64,000 bases of DNA from Uranotaenia lowii (Eukaryota; Arthropoda; Insecta; Diptera; Culicidae), in NCBI RefSeq assembly GCF_029784155.1, contig NC_073693.1:332386592-332450591 (forward strand), given 5' to 3'. The translations under genes and the position numbers were made by a program. Within the stretch, counting starts at the first letter, position 1. Every line of letters starts with the position of its first letter. The notes under the pieces were generated by a model. That model was not told where the DNA came from and did no database searches. It was given only the letters and a program-made list of their open reading frames with translations. Shown in pieces: positions 20,688-32,003 of the stretch.

Positions 20688-22034
20688 GAAAAATGATTTC
20701 GGCAATCAAATCTTACAATTAACTCACAATTTCGAAGACTGTATGCGATTTTTTTTCGCTTAAACAGGTTTAAAATTTGGAGTTTGGTAAAAATTGTGAA
20801 TAATCCTGGAAAAAAACGAGCCTTTATCCTGGATATTCGGGCAACTGGACCGGACCTGGCATTCTTAATTTTTTTTATTGAAGATCTGTGCAAGACCGAT
20901 TAAAACCGGCCAATCTGAAATGCTAATGAGGTATCTGTATTCAGATACATTGAAATTATCATTTTCAATACAAATAAATAAGATAAGATTGAGGTGGTTT
21001 TTCCGAAATTTGTATGTTGTTATGTGTCAAAGTTGTAAATATTTTGGTGAAATGGTTGATACATTTTAATACGATTTTGCAAACTTCAACTGATCCAATT
21101 TCGTAGAAGGCAATTTAAGAGTGTTTAAAATATAAAATTTGATGAGGGTTACGTTGTTTGGTTGTTTGGTAACGAAACAGATGCTGTCTCAGGACTACTT
21201 TTTGCCAAATGATAAACTTTGATTTTTCCCATGCAGCTGAACTATTCTGTTTGATTCTCTAAAAAACATACACACGTTTTAAAAATGAATACCTTAATTG
21301 ATTGAGGTTTTGGTTTAAAAAAACAGTTATTCTTTGCAATTACGGTTTCAGATAAATTTAATCTTGATATCTATGCCTGTGCAGTGGAGAGCAAAAAATT
21401 GTAGAATTAGGCTTCAACAAATTTTGCTATTCGATCCCTTGTTCGTACAGCGGATGCAATTTTGAAATTCTCTTTTGGACCTATGTAAATTTGTGTGCCA
21501 GATCACAAGTTGCAATTATCGCTTTAGCACAATTTTTTTAAATATTTTATATTTTTAGCGCAGGGAGCTAAAGAGCCGCAGCTTAACATCAAAAGAGCCG
21601 CATGCGGCTCGCGAGCCGCAGGTTGCCGACCTATGTCTTAGACTATTGTGATGGTGTCGGCAGTACAACGTTTTATGCTTAACTTCCTGTTTTATAACCA
21701 TCTTCGTGGCATTTCACACTCTTTTATTACTAATTCGAATCATTTCCTGCCATTTTGCAACGAAAATTTTGGGTTTTTACTGATTCGTCAAAAAATTCAT
21801 GTCGAAGCTCAAAAGTCTGGAAATGTCTGGAAGAAATGACAAAAGTCTGGAAGTCTGGAAACCTAAAAAAAGTCTGGCAAAATACCAAAATGTCTGGAAG
21901 ACCCAGACAAAATCTGGAAGGTTGACATCACTGCACATAAGAATGAGCGAGAGCATTCACATCCGCTGATGAAGAGAATTCCCTTCTCCGGACAAATCTA
22001 TTCAACATTGTGTTGAGGAGAAAATTGAGAGCTA

Positions 22035-22403
22035 AAGCGGGCCCCTAGACTACACAAATAGCTTGATTCCACGACGATTGTTTGATCTATGCTCGCCCAC
22101 ACACGATACAAACAAATTTCGCGCGAACACAAACGATTGCTGGCCAAAACAGCAACAACAACAGCAAAAAACCACCTCAACTCCGACTGGGGCTGAGTAA
22201 ATGACCTGAATTTTGTACACACAGTACCATAAACCATGTCACAGAGGGTGGTTTGTACAAAAAATGTCGATCCTAACCGATTTTACTCAAACCGTTTCCG
22301 CGATCATACACGGCCATACACGATGCAAATCGTATTCACAGCGACAGAATTTCATTGAATTTCATCGCATTTGCACACATGTGGTGTAGTCTATGGCCCG
22401 CTT
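22035..22403. mobile_element. MITE with TIR AAGCGGGCC..TAGACTACAC
   Basis: The left end aagcgggcccctagactacac and right end gtgtagtctatggcccgctt are ~20-bp inverted repeats with one small difference, 369 bp apart. They are flanked by agcta-like sequence on both sides. The interior has cgatcatacacggccataca-like direct repeats and no frame. Confidence 0.75.
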
Positions 22404-22535
22404 AAAGCTATTTGTTCTGACTTTCTCCCACTCAGATGCGATAGCTCACACACTTGCTTTCCGAGTCACATACAGTTCGTGCAAATTCTGGTAACGAGTG
22501 GAGCACGATCAGCAAAAGAGGATTGCACTCGGAAG

Positions 22536-23700
22536 CAGGGTTGCCATTTTATTTTTCAAAAATCAGGGAACTGGTGAAATAAAAATCAGGCAAATTCAGG
22601 CTACGTTAAAGTAACGGAAATTTCGCTCAAAGTGTTGACCGTTTTTTTTGGGGCATCGCCCCACATTTTCACTAAAATGTGTGGTGTGAGCCTACTTGGT
22701 TGAATGATTCTACCGAATCAAAGCAATCCAAAGCAATGTTCGGAAAATCGCTCAAGAAAAGTAATCAGGAATGGTTTCTAGCTAAAATGATGCTACCTCC
22801 GAGTGCTGTGATACGCACGTGGTAAGTACCCATTGAATATATGTCGAAAATCAACACTAACTTGATACAAGAAAATATACCATGCCCCATCGGAGGCTAC
22901 CGTTGCTATTCGTCACGTGGCTAATCGACGGTGATCGACATACTTGGTGATACATTTTGAACGTCGCGGCCCTCAATCATTCCCGAACGTCTATCCTCGC
23001 ATCATTGTTGATAATGCTCGTTATTGATAGACGATCATTAATATTTCAAAAGGAAAAATCTGAATAAATACCAGGACCACATGTTCAAAAAAGCTTTAGC
23101 ACATGCTAGACAGTTCATTGCGGTTACCTAGTCATGATTTTGTCCTTCTAGGCAAAGCGAAAAATAAAAAAATCATCTGATAGCCTACATAGATCGCTCA
23201 GAACTGATACATATCAGTTATGATCCTAAAGGTTGAAGGCCGCCAAGGAAAGAAATCAGCATCGAGACGTTCGATAGCTAATAGTCGGTGCTCTTCTTTA
23301 CCACATCATGTATCGCAAAAGTGTTTTAAATACAGAAGCGTCGTTGTCATGCATGATTGTATGATTTGGTTGAAGAAGGAAAATTTGACTGCTTTGATTT
23401 TTTGGTTCTGAATGTAGTCAAGCATGGCTCAGTGAAAATGATTGATTTTCGGAACATTGATCCAAAGATTTCCTTTCATTCCCTTTTTTAAATAAGAATT
23501 AGAGGGAATCTTTCGATAGCTTTCATGCAGCCACATTTTCACTTTTTAACTTCAGGAATGGTACCTAATCCAGTTCCCATTTTTCATCACATTCCCAAAA
23601 ATCAGGCAAATTCAGGCATATTTTCAAAAATCATGGAATTTCAATGGCTTATCAGGTTGTCAGGCTGAGCCTTGAAAAATCAAGCACATTGGCATCTCTG
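22536..23700. mobile_element. hAT-type nonautonomous element, TIR CAGGGTTGCCA
   Basis: The left end CAGGGTTGCCATTTTATTTT and right end AAGCACATTGGCATCTCTG form imperfect inverted repeats. Internal aaaatcaggcaaattcaggc phrases sit near both ends. The flanks are ctcggaag (22,528-22,535) and ctcggatt (23,701-23,708), six of eight positions identical, fitting an aged 8-bp target duplication. The interior shows no transposase. Confidence 0.7.
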
Positions 23701-23944
23701 CTCGGATTTTTGATTCACTGAGCCTGACTTAACTTCAACGAGCTAAAATAGATGCCCACCGGTGAAATAAACAAAATACGGTGGTCAAATCGTGCACAAA
23801 ATATTTGAATCGTTAGCGGAGAGAAAATTTGAAAATTTTTGTAATGGACAGCAAAACGAACTCTTTAGAGGGCTCCTGGAAGGTTTCCCACCAAAAACTT
23901 TTCGTTGACAAATCTCGCCTAGATGTTCCTGAGATAAACAAGGA

Positions 23945-24022
23945 GAAAAAATTGAATTTTTTTTATTTAGTTTTTGAGGAGGCTTGAAAAATTGATTTTT
24001 TTTATTTAGTTTTTGAGGAGGC
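23945..24022. repeat. Short tandem duplication
   Basis: The segment attgattttttttatttagt-ttttgaggaggct is present twice in direct orientation, ending near 23,983 and 24,022. From 24,023 to the acceptor at 24,661 no gene or element was recognised. Confidence 0.75.
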
Positions 24023-24662
24023 TGATGATCTATTTAAGCCGCAATGGCTAAATATACAAAGAAAAATGCCTCCAAATGCGACAGTATTCCCTGCATAGCA
24101 CTCAAATAGGTCCCACAAAGTTTATACTGTTTTGGCTGGAGATGGAATCGTGCAATTACGCAAAAACTGTGGTGAAATAATATAAAGTTAAATAGGTATG
24201 TTGTTCTTGTGCTAAAGGAGGACAAACGGCTAAATTTGTCATAAATTCTACCGAATTTCAAATTTTGATTTATTTTGAAAGTTAAGCTTCAGGATACAGA
24301 TAACGTTATAAAAAATAATCTCAATTTGGGAAAAGGGTGGTTCATAGTACACACTATGGCGCACGTGATGTCCAAAAATTAAAATCGAAAAACTTTTCAT
24401 TGGACGCACACAAATTTGCACATGTTAACATTACATTACTGAGCAGCTTCGCTGAAATTTTTATCAAATTCCATCCAGACATTCAAAAGTTATTCACAAA
24501 ACAAAGTGTTGCCTTTTTTCCAAATACACTCCTTATCACCTACGCAAATTTATTACCAAAATGTTTTAACTTAAATAATTTTTTGAAGCAGAAAGTTCCT
24601 CCAAACATTTGGAAGGATTGCTTCCCTAATCACACTTGTTTCTTTTAATTTGCACTCCCCAG

Positions 24663-24826
24663 AATCCCTCGGTCAGCTTGCCGTTCATCATCGCCCATTA
24701 ATCAAAGGTTTGGCTAATGAAGTTGCTACCGGGTGTCCGTACAAGGAGGATCTGGATAATCTGTTCATTCCGGCAGCAGAACCGGAGGCCGTCGTCGTCC
24801 CAGCCGAGCCTTTAATTCAAGCCTAG
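24663..24826 (+). CDS. HEAT-repeat protein, last coding exon (probable DNAAF5/HEATR2)
   Basis: This exon follows the acceptor ag at 24,661-24,662 and continues the phase-1 frame from 9,224. The split codon becomes Glu, giving the joined reading KIRKAVL-ESLGQLAVHHRP. It then encodes LIKGLANEVATGCPYKEDL, an acidic, proline- and alanine-rich tail, and a TAG stop at 24,824-24,826. The exon completes the HEAT repeat begun in the upstream exon, which supports the join independently of the splice signals. The intron is 15,438 bp and consists almost entirely of mobile elements and repeats. A poly(A) signal lies about 580 bp downstream of the stop. No other host exon was found between the two. Confidence 0.72.
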
Positions 24827-25407
24827 ACATTCCGGCGCCTGTTCGGCAAATCCCACACCGGTGATAAGCAGCAGCGTTGCAAAAAAGAGCCAACATGAGT
24901 GGAATATAAAGTGCCTAGCCACTACCTAGCATCGCGCCGACCATCGAGCGGATACGAGAAACAACCATCAGGATAATTGATTCAAATTCTATTTCGCTAA
25001 GTGAGATGGCTTTGTGGTGCTGAAGGCGTTTTTTCATAGTTTTTTATTTGCTTGTACAAGTTGATAGGCGTAGAATCGAGGAAGGAAGGTTGCGAAGAAG
25101 AACAAAAAAAATTCAAGAAATCTATCGTAAAGCTTCAAAGAAGAGACAACGTTAGATGGATTCATGCTTTCCTGATTATTTTTTACCGAACTTCCGGAAT
25201 CCATCATCCGCCCTCTTCGTTCATCAAGTACGAACTCAAGCAACGTTGCATTGGGGAGCTTCAATAGATCTTTTCGTTTGTAATTGCAATTATGTTTTTC
25301 CCCATTTTTTATCGTTCCATCTCAAACGTAGGTAGAAGCATAGTTTAAACCAATGAAATGGGAACCACTTTTAACTTCCTTTACTTTCCGACAACTAGTA
25401 ATGCATC

Positions 25408-25417
25408 AATAAATAAA
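25408..25417 (+). promoter_or_regulatory. Candidate polyadenylation signal of the HEAT-repeat gene
   Basis: Two overlapping AATAAA hexamers (25,408-25,413 and 25,412-25,417) occur about 580 bp after the stop codon, the first such doublet in a plausible 3' UTR. Use of this site is inferred and has not been shown. Confidence 0.4.
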
Positions 25418-25419
25418 AT

Positions 25420-27989
25420 TTATTATTGGCTCATCTTCAATTTATCCATCTGGGCGAAAAGCTTTTTTCTCTCTTGTCCCATGACAGGTTGCCTTTTTAT
25501 ATCCGCGCCGTCTTCCCCAGCCCGCTGGCCAGCGACCCTTCCGGCCGAAACCGCGTTTCGTTCGATTGATTTTCCCTTGATCAATCAAATTTCACAGAAG
25601 AAAGGAGATTGCGGAAAGTTCGATTGAATGCTTTTTTCTCCGTTCTCCGGTATCTATCGCCAGGATGGCGCATCTGCCGCATGTTTCCAGCATCCGGGTT
25701 GTAGACTGTAGTCGTAACTGAATTGCTAGCGCCAAGCGCTGATGGTTGTCGTATAATTCCATATAGCCTTTGTGATTTGAGCAGGCGGACCCGAGTGAAT
25801 GTTTCATAATTTTTTCCTTGCTTCTCTGCGTTCTTTTATTTCTTTTTATTATTTCTTTTAGATTGTTCCACCCACCCCTCCGACTCTATCGGCACTCTAT
25901 TTCCGACAATGTATCGATATGGAAAAGCCAAAAAGCTTTTATCAGAAAATTTTTCGCCCTTAGTCATCTGATGTTTCCTGGATGGGTATTTTTTTCCTCA
26001 GTTAATTTTTGTGTCGCTCTATCGCAATGGTTTCATTTTCCATGGCCGGCAAATCCATCCGAGGAATGAGTGAATTTTGCATCCTAGGTTGCTCGCTGGA
26101 GCCACGTGCCTTTTCACACCTAAATGATGGCTAGGGCGTGTTAGAAGAAGGATTTACTGATGTTTGTAATAAATTTGTCAGGCCTTGATTTTTGTGAATT
26201 TTAAACCCTGTGAATTTATAAATAGGGGGTAATATTCTTGCTACTGCTCATTAGTTTATCGCCCTTAAAGGTTATGTCCTTTTCATTTAGGAACATTTCA
26301 AAATTATGAATTATTAAATTTTATAGACGGATTGAAAATGAGAAGAAACGAAAGAGGGTGAAAATGAGCGAGTAGAATTTTTATTAATTTATGTCCAGCA
26401 TGAGTCAACCACTGTTAATTGGTAGATACAGATAAAGTTGAATCAAGCGTGGTTCGCCCTAACAGCTGAAACTTTCACTCTATAAAATTTCATAATCTTG
26501 AAATGTTCTTTACTAAAAACATGACTAACAGTGAGTAAATTCTGCATTCGCCCTACTGTCAAGTATAAACTGAAACACCTATGTAAGTTTCAAATTATTC
26601 GAAATACATCACCATGAAATTATAACAGATTTAAAAAAAAAAAAATACGTACCTTCACGTACAATCAAAAAATAAACATTTATTCTAAACTATGTGTTGC
26701 ACAGTAATAACAATGTATTTTATTATAGCGTTTTAGTTCCCAAAGGCTATAAAATTTAGTTTTAACGATACAGACTTTCCATTTGTAATGGACTTTTTAT
26801 TGATGTTCTCATGCGAGAATGTGTTGGGTAATCTAGACCAAATAAAAAGTTTTTCAAGAAAATTTTGAAGCTTGTCTAGAAGAATCAACTATAGGAGTTG
26901 AAAGAAAAATTAATGAAATTTTAATGTGGTATTACTTAAATCAGGATTTAGTTTTCGATACCCTTTGTATATCCTTCGCAAGATTGATTGCCAATAAGTA
27001 CATCAATATGTTAACAAAGCAAAGCTTTAGATATTATTTACATTACAGGATTTTCCCTAGACCGCTGCAAGCTTTGTATGAAAATTTCAAATTCTTAAAT
27101 TTTTATACCTCCCATAACTTTTTTTTAGTTGTTTTTGCTGCCAGAAATAGCAATAAAAATTTTGGAAGCGATTTTGAAAACAAAAATTTTGTATAACATC
27201 GAATAACTTTTCAGGAATACAAGTGAGGTTTGTGCATTGTTCGCACGAATTGTTCTGCAAAAATCGAGGAATATTTTTCATTCAAAGTTGAATTTTTTGG
27301 AACTTTCAGTACATCTCTGGTGATTTTTGATTGAAAAATTTTGTTTTCCCATACAAATTTCCATAAAAAAATTAAAACACGTTGCGCTAACTCAGGATTC
27401 AACCAAATTATCTCAAATTTTACACTGATGCTTGGTGAGCCAAAAACCCAAAAGGCATCGAAAAAACATATGGGAGCAAAAAGTCATTATTTGCAGCGGT
27501 CTAATGTTCTCCTACATTAAAATACTTGATTGTGCTCAGCAAATTTAAGTCTAATACATAAAGTTTTAGTATTTATTTAACTATAGGGCTCTGAACAGTT
27601 TATTATTGAGCTGAACACCTAATTCAATTCAATAATGTAATATAAATTTAATGATTAATTGGTACAAATAAAGACATATTAAAAAAAAAACCTTTAGATC
27701 TTGAACATGGATCACAAATGCAACGAGCAGAATAAACGAAAGCGAAAAAAAAACATCAAAAATTTCGCCAAAGCGCTAGAAATTGAACATTGCTTGAATT
27801 ATTTTTTCTATTTCTTTAAAAACACAATAATTTGCAGTAAATATTTTCCAAATTTTTATGAGCTTATCTTTTTATGTGTTATTTTTTTTTTATTTATTCC
27901 ATATTCGAAATGAAATGATTTAAACTATTTGTAGTTAGGTAATCATAAAATAAATAAAACACATATTACAAACTTCGTCAGGTTGCATA
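25420..27989. other. No gene recognised
   Basis: After the poly(A) signal the first ~700 bp are moderately GC-rich and look like single-copy sequence. The rest is AT-rich with short frames only. No transposon ends, tRNA or coding pattern could be supported. Confidence 0.5.
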
Positions 27990-28914
27990 ACAAAAATAGG
28001 GTGGCCACTCAAAATCAATTTTTGATTTCCCGCATTTTTCGTGACTATTTTTTCGCATGGTCTCACGAAATTCCCGATTTTGCAAAACAGAAAACTAAAC
28101 CGATTCCGAATATGTATTTTTGAAACCATACGAAGAAAATCGATTAAGCTTTCTTTCCGGGGTAAGTGTGGACGCGGAGTATTAAAACCATACTGTGCAC
28201 TATTTTATCAAACTGTTAATGCAAAATGTTAAATTTCCTTGTAATCTATCCAATAACTGTTAAAGAGATACGATTCTGATAAAAGTGGATGTTTACAGCA
28301 ACTTTTTGTTAATTTTCTATTTTAAACTACGATGTCGAGTTGATGTGCATCTTTTTCAATTGAAAATTTCTCGTAAACTAGCTGGATTTTTACGAAAAAC
28401 TCTACATTGAAACAATTCTCACAATCGAAACAACCAATAAGGAAAAGAAACGGGGGTTTAGAATGAAGAAAATAGAGTTTATTCACAAAAAATCTAAAAT
28501 TTTGTCTCCAAACCTGGGGTAAGTGGGAATGCTATATTTAGCATGTGGATCATGAAAAGTTCTTTTATGTACTTGTTTGTTCTGGAATAAGTATACACTT
28601 TCGATAATATCGGATCTCGTTTGTTGCAACATAAATGACACACAATAATCATTAAAAGATACTTTACGAAAAGTCCCATAAACTTTTTTCAAAACTTTGG
28701 ACGGTTCGAGCAATAAAGTAACATATTAAACCTCTTGGTTTAATTTGTATGTTCTGCATCACATTAAACGAATTTTATCAAAATTGATCTACTGCTGATT
28801 TTTAATGATTTTTTAAAGGTAGGTATTCGAAAAACCGGTCACACTTACCTCAGTGGACTTTATATCAATTAAAATTTGCTTGCCCGTTTTTGTTTGTCAG
28901 ATATTTTAAAGTAT

Positions 28915-29052
28915 TTAAATTTTTTCGTCTATCAAACTTGCCTCTCTCTTTGCGTCGAATAGCTCCTTCAGTTTTTTCGCCTCGTGTTTCTTGGCCTCTT
29001 TTTCTGCCTCTCGCTTCCGTTTTGCAAAAGTTTCTTTCAAATGCTTCTCCAT
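28915..29052 (-). pseudogene. Short lysine-rich frame inside hAT-type element
   Basis: Encodes 45 residues starting MEKHLKETFAKRKREAEKEA and ending SLIDEKI before a TAA. It is highly charged and likely helical or coiled-coil. It matches no family I can name. It lies inside the 27,998-30,636 element, so it is more likely element-derived than a host gene. It could also be a chance frame, although the K/E/A-biased composition differs from the surrounding AT-rich noise. Confidence 0.3.
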
Positions 29053-29358
29053 TTTTTGCTTTTAAGGACTCGACATACCTCGAGTGAATATTGTGAGCAT
29101 ACTGGATTAACGGTTTCGTTACGGTTATCCCCGTTGTTCAATAAAACAAGTTGAAACTAGTCGAAACAGATCTAACTCGGCAGGAAGATCCCTTTCGACC
29201 TGGTAGAAATCAGTCGGAGTCAATTGAAAAGAGACTGGTGATCAACTGTCAATCCATTTCTACTTGTTTCGACATATTTCGGGCAAACTTCATTGAAGGA
29301 ATTCCCGGCATTTTCCCGTTGGATTTTAAATCCCGTCTTTTTCCACATCTCCCGAATG

Positions 29359-30617
29359 CAGGGCTAGAAGTTGGTCACTTTTTAGAAACTTTGTCACTTT
29401 TTTCAGGCTGGTCACTCACAAGTTACTTTTTTTTAAAATTTGGTCCCTAAAGTCACTATTTTTTATATAATTTCCTTACATCTGAGCTTATTTTTTAAAA
29501 CTTTGTCTACTCATTTCAAAACATTTAAAAATATGTAGTTTTGTGTTTATTTGTGACACTTTACCAACGTTTTGGCATTCGTGTCAAGAAAAAATATTTC
29601 CTATATATGACTTTTATAGCTTGAATTTGTTAAAAATAAATCTCAACTTAATTTAAAAAAAAATCAATCAAAATCTGTACAGTGCACTAAATCACATGGT
29701 AGGAAACATTCCATGCTTTCAATACACTTGGTTGTATTAAATGGAAGGTAAACTTGTGAAAAGTGACTCAATTGAATCGAAAATATCAGATATTTCATTT
29801 CTAAGTTCCCATATTTCTAGACATTTTCGAATCATTTGAAAGATTGTTAGATATACATAGATTTCAAACCCTTTTTGACGTTTTCGATAACTTCCAGTAA
29901 TTTTTGTACCTTTTTAGAGGTTAACTGATATACTTTCTACAAGATTCCAATAGGTGTTTCTTGGATGGATACAATATTTCTGAGGTGTTTCTCGGATCTG
30001 TTAATTTTTTTAAGGAAATTGTCGTGTTAAATCATTTATGAATATTTTTAAAATTCCTTCCTTTTTAAACATCTTTTCTTTCTAGTAAATCTTTCTAATG
30101 ATTGATATGTGAATCATGCAATAAAGTCTGAAGAATTGTTAACTCATTTCAATATAATTTTAGACTTTTTCAACTCTTTTAGTGACATTGAAAAAATTCT
30201 GATGGTGTAACACTATAGAATGAATTTCCAAAATTTGTGTTTTTTTTTTAAAGAAAATGGATAAACTCGAAGTTCTTGTCGGGCTTAGTTGTCCTAGTCT
30301 TTACAGTACGATCATTTGTTTCCCTCCTATTGTTTCTTTAGAGCTTTAGGATTCTGCGGTCGCAATTCTTAAATTATATAAGCTCATTTAAAATGTTCCT
30401 CTTTTTCCCAACATATTGCTTTTCTATAAGTGAGGCCGAGAGCTTTTCAAAAAACGTTTTTCATTTAACAGAATTGTCTTTAAAGCGTTTGATTTTAGTT
30501 TTTAATTTTATTTTTTAGTTAGTTTTTGTCTTGATCTGGTCACTAATTTTACCCTAATTTCACTTCAAAGTAACTATTTTGCCCTACTTTTTTATCGCAT
30601 GGTCGCTTCTAGCCCTG
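29359..30617. mobile_element. Nested TIR element, TIR CAGGGCTAGAAG
   Basis: The left end CAGGGCTAGAAGTTGGTCAC and right end GCATGGTCGCTTCTAGCCCTG are inverted repeats that delimit 1,259 bp of AT-rich noncoding DNA with repeated gtcactttt phrases near the left end and aaagtaac phrases near the right. The bases at the junctions (cgaatg before, caaatg after) suggest a short diverged duplication. It interrupts the element at 27,998-30,636. Confidence 0.7.
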
Positions 30618-30644
30618 CAAATGCGTGGCCACCCTGCGAAAAAT

Positions 30645-31819
30645 AAAATCAACAGATTTTTGTGGAAAACTGTTTGAATTTTTAACTTTTTTCCGGACCC
30701 ATAACTAGATAAAAAATTTGTATAATTTATCGTGGATCAATCAGTTTTTCACTCTCGTATCTCTTTAAAACCTTTTCAAACGATTTATTTCATTTTAAAT
30801 ATTCTGATATTGACGTGTCCATATTTCTTCAGATTCACATGAGATAGTTCTTGTCATGGTTATCCATTTCTCACCGAGCGGCTTGAAAAATGCAACTCAG
30901 AGAACTTTTCGCTATGAAACACTTGCCCTGCTCTGTTAAGACGCTGGGCGTACACCCAATCAAAGAGCAGAGAAGTCTTCGCCAGGGTGAGAGCAAGAGA
31001 AAAAAATCATCACATTAAGTGTAGGGGAGCAGCGCTAAAGCAACTCAGTAGGTTTGGTTATTTTCCAACAAGAAACGGAAGAAGAAGAGGCAATATCGTT
31101 TCGTGCTGTTTGTTTGCCTACTGGGATAGGAAGAGAAGGAAAAAATTGCACTTCAGTTGTGTGTTTCGGGATTCCTCCTTCTCACACAGTAGCGTTGTTA
31201 TTGGGCCACCGGTTTTGCTCGGCACTTGGCTTCGGCTGTACTCGGAAACGAGTGTAGAGCATTTCAGAAGGAAGTGTGGTGCTCTACAAATCGTAGAACA
31301 CCACACCTACGGTGCGATTTACACAGCGCACTGTCTGATTTGAGAAGTGCGGACCAACCATGGTTCTTGCTAAGCCGCATCCAGTGGTTTGATTATAATA
31401 GCGAAATGGAAAACAACTTTTTCTGCCAGCTTCAATTACTCTCTGGAGCCACCTGGAGCTACGTTTTTTGAACATAATCGTTTGAAGCCACCTATATTTT
31501 TTTGCATTAGTTACCACAGGGCTTATGCTAAGCGTTGAAAGTTGACAATAACGATAGCAATCAAACAACAAGAGCACCAGAACTTAGCCCAACCCAACGG
31601 AATGCGAAAATCCCTACATCTCCTCCACGATGTTAGCCTTAAAATCTTAGCTAAGGCGTGGCATATAATGACCTGACCTGAAATTACAGGTTTTGTATTT
31701 ATCGGTATTCATTGAATTAGTCGATACAAACTTTGTTGACAAACAAAATGGAATGATAAAAAAGTCAAATCAAGTAGTTCTCGCCGAAACACGCCAACTT
31801 AACTCTTTTTTGTTTAATT
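30645..31819. other. No gene recognised; small hairpin
   Basis: Apart from a hairpin at 31,274-31,306 (gtgtggtgctctac paired with gtagaacaccacac) nothing is recognised. Short frames here lack any family pattern. Confidence 0.45.
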
Positions 31820-32003
31820 TGGGAACGTATGCAGAGGATAGATTGGGAACACGCTGCGAAGAAATGAGAACAAGATTTGCAGAAAGGCTGGAATCCAGTT
31901 GGGCATCGGAAAGAGGCAGGCCTACAACCTTGGCAAGTGAAGACACGTGTCAGTACTGGTTCCGATCACCCTTCGCGTTAGACAATCGGCGCCGAATGTT
32001 TAA
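31820..32003 (+). mobile_element. Relic of RTE-like 3' end
   Basis: The stretch gggaacgtatgcagaggata to aatcggcgccgaatg follows the 3' coding end of the RTE-like element (gggaacgtaagtggagatgg ... caatcggcgctggaccc) with many substitutions and gaps. Shared landmarks include acacgctgcgaag, gatttgcagaaaggct, gaggcaggcc and caagtgaagac. It is a short, old, plus-strand fragment. Confidence 0.7.

Larger units (their letters stand above)
18111..21635. mobile_element. hAT-like element with CGGCAACC ends
   Basis: The left end cactatcggcaaccttttga gtcagaagagcc mirrors the right end gagccgcaggttgccgacctatg (to 21,635). Ends of the type CAGGGGTCGGCAACC with internal gagcc phrases are common in hAT-related elements. 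The first bases differ between the ends and no convincing 8-bp duplication can be read, so the boundaries are approximate. The interior is AT-rich and noncoding. It contains a perfect hairpin (18,895-18,939) and a retroelement insertion (19,645-20,687). Confidence 0.6.
14481..21933. mobile_element. hAT-type nonautonomous element holding nested insertions
   Basis: The left end CAGAGATGCCAAC (14,481) and right end GTTGACATCACTG (ending 21,933) are imperfect inverted repeats. They are flanked by an identical 8-bp duplication, cacataag (14,473-14,480 and 21,934-21,941). The ends carry repeated atgtctggaag phrases in inverted orientation. An 8-bp target duplication with a CAG-starting TIR is typical of the hAT superfamily. 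The element proper is only about 0.4 kb; the other 7 kb are later insertions (14,607-18,075 and 18,111-21,635). No transposase is visible. Confidence 0.75.
27998..30636. mobile_element. hAT-type element, TIR (C)AGGGTGGCCAC, with nested element
   Basis: The left end AGGGTGGCCACTC (27,998) pairs with the right end GTGGCCACCCTG (to 30,636). The flanks acaaaaat and cgaaaaat agree at six of eight positions, as expected for an old 8-bp duplication. A second element is inserted near its right end (29,359-30,617). Without that insert it is about 1.4 kb. A 45-codon charged frame (28,915-29,052) may be what remains of its protein. Confidence 0.65.

Noticed and set aside
31274..31306. Hairpin as a miRNA precursor
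   Set aside because: The stem is short and imperfect, with no supporting context.
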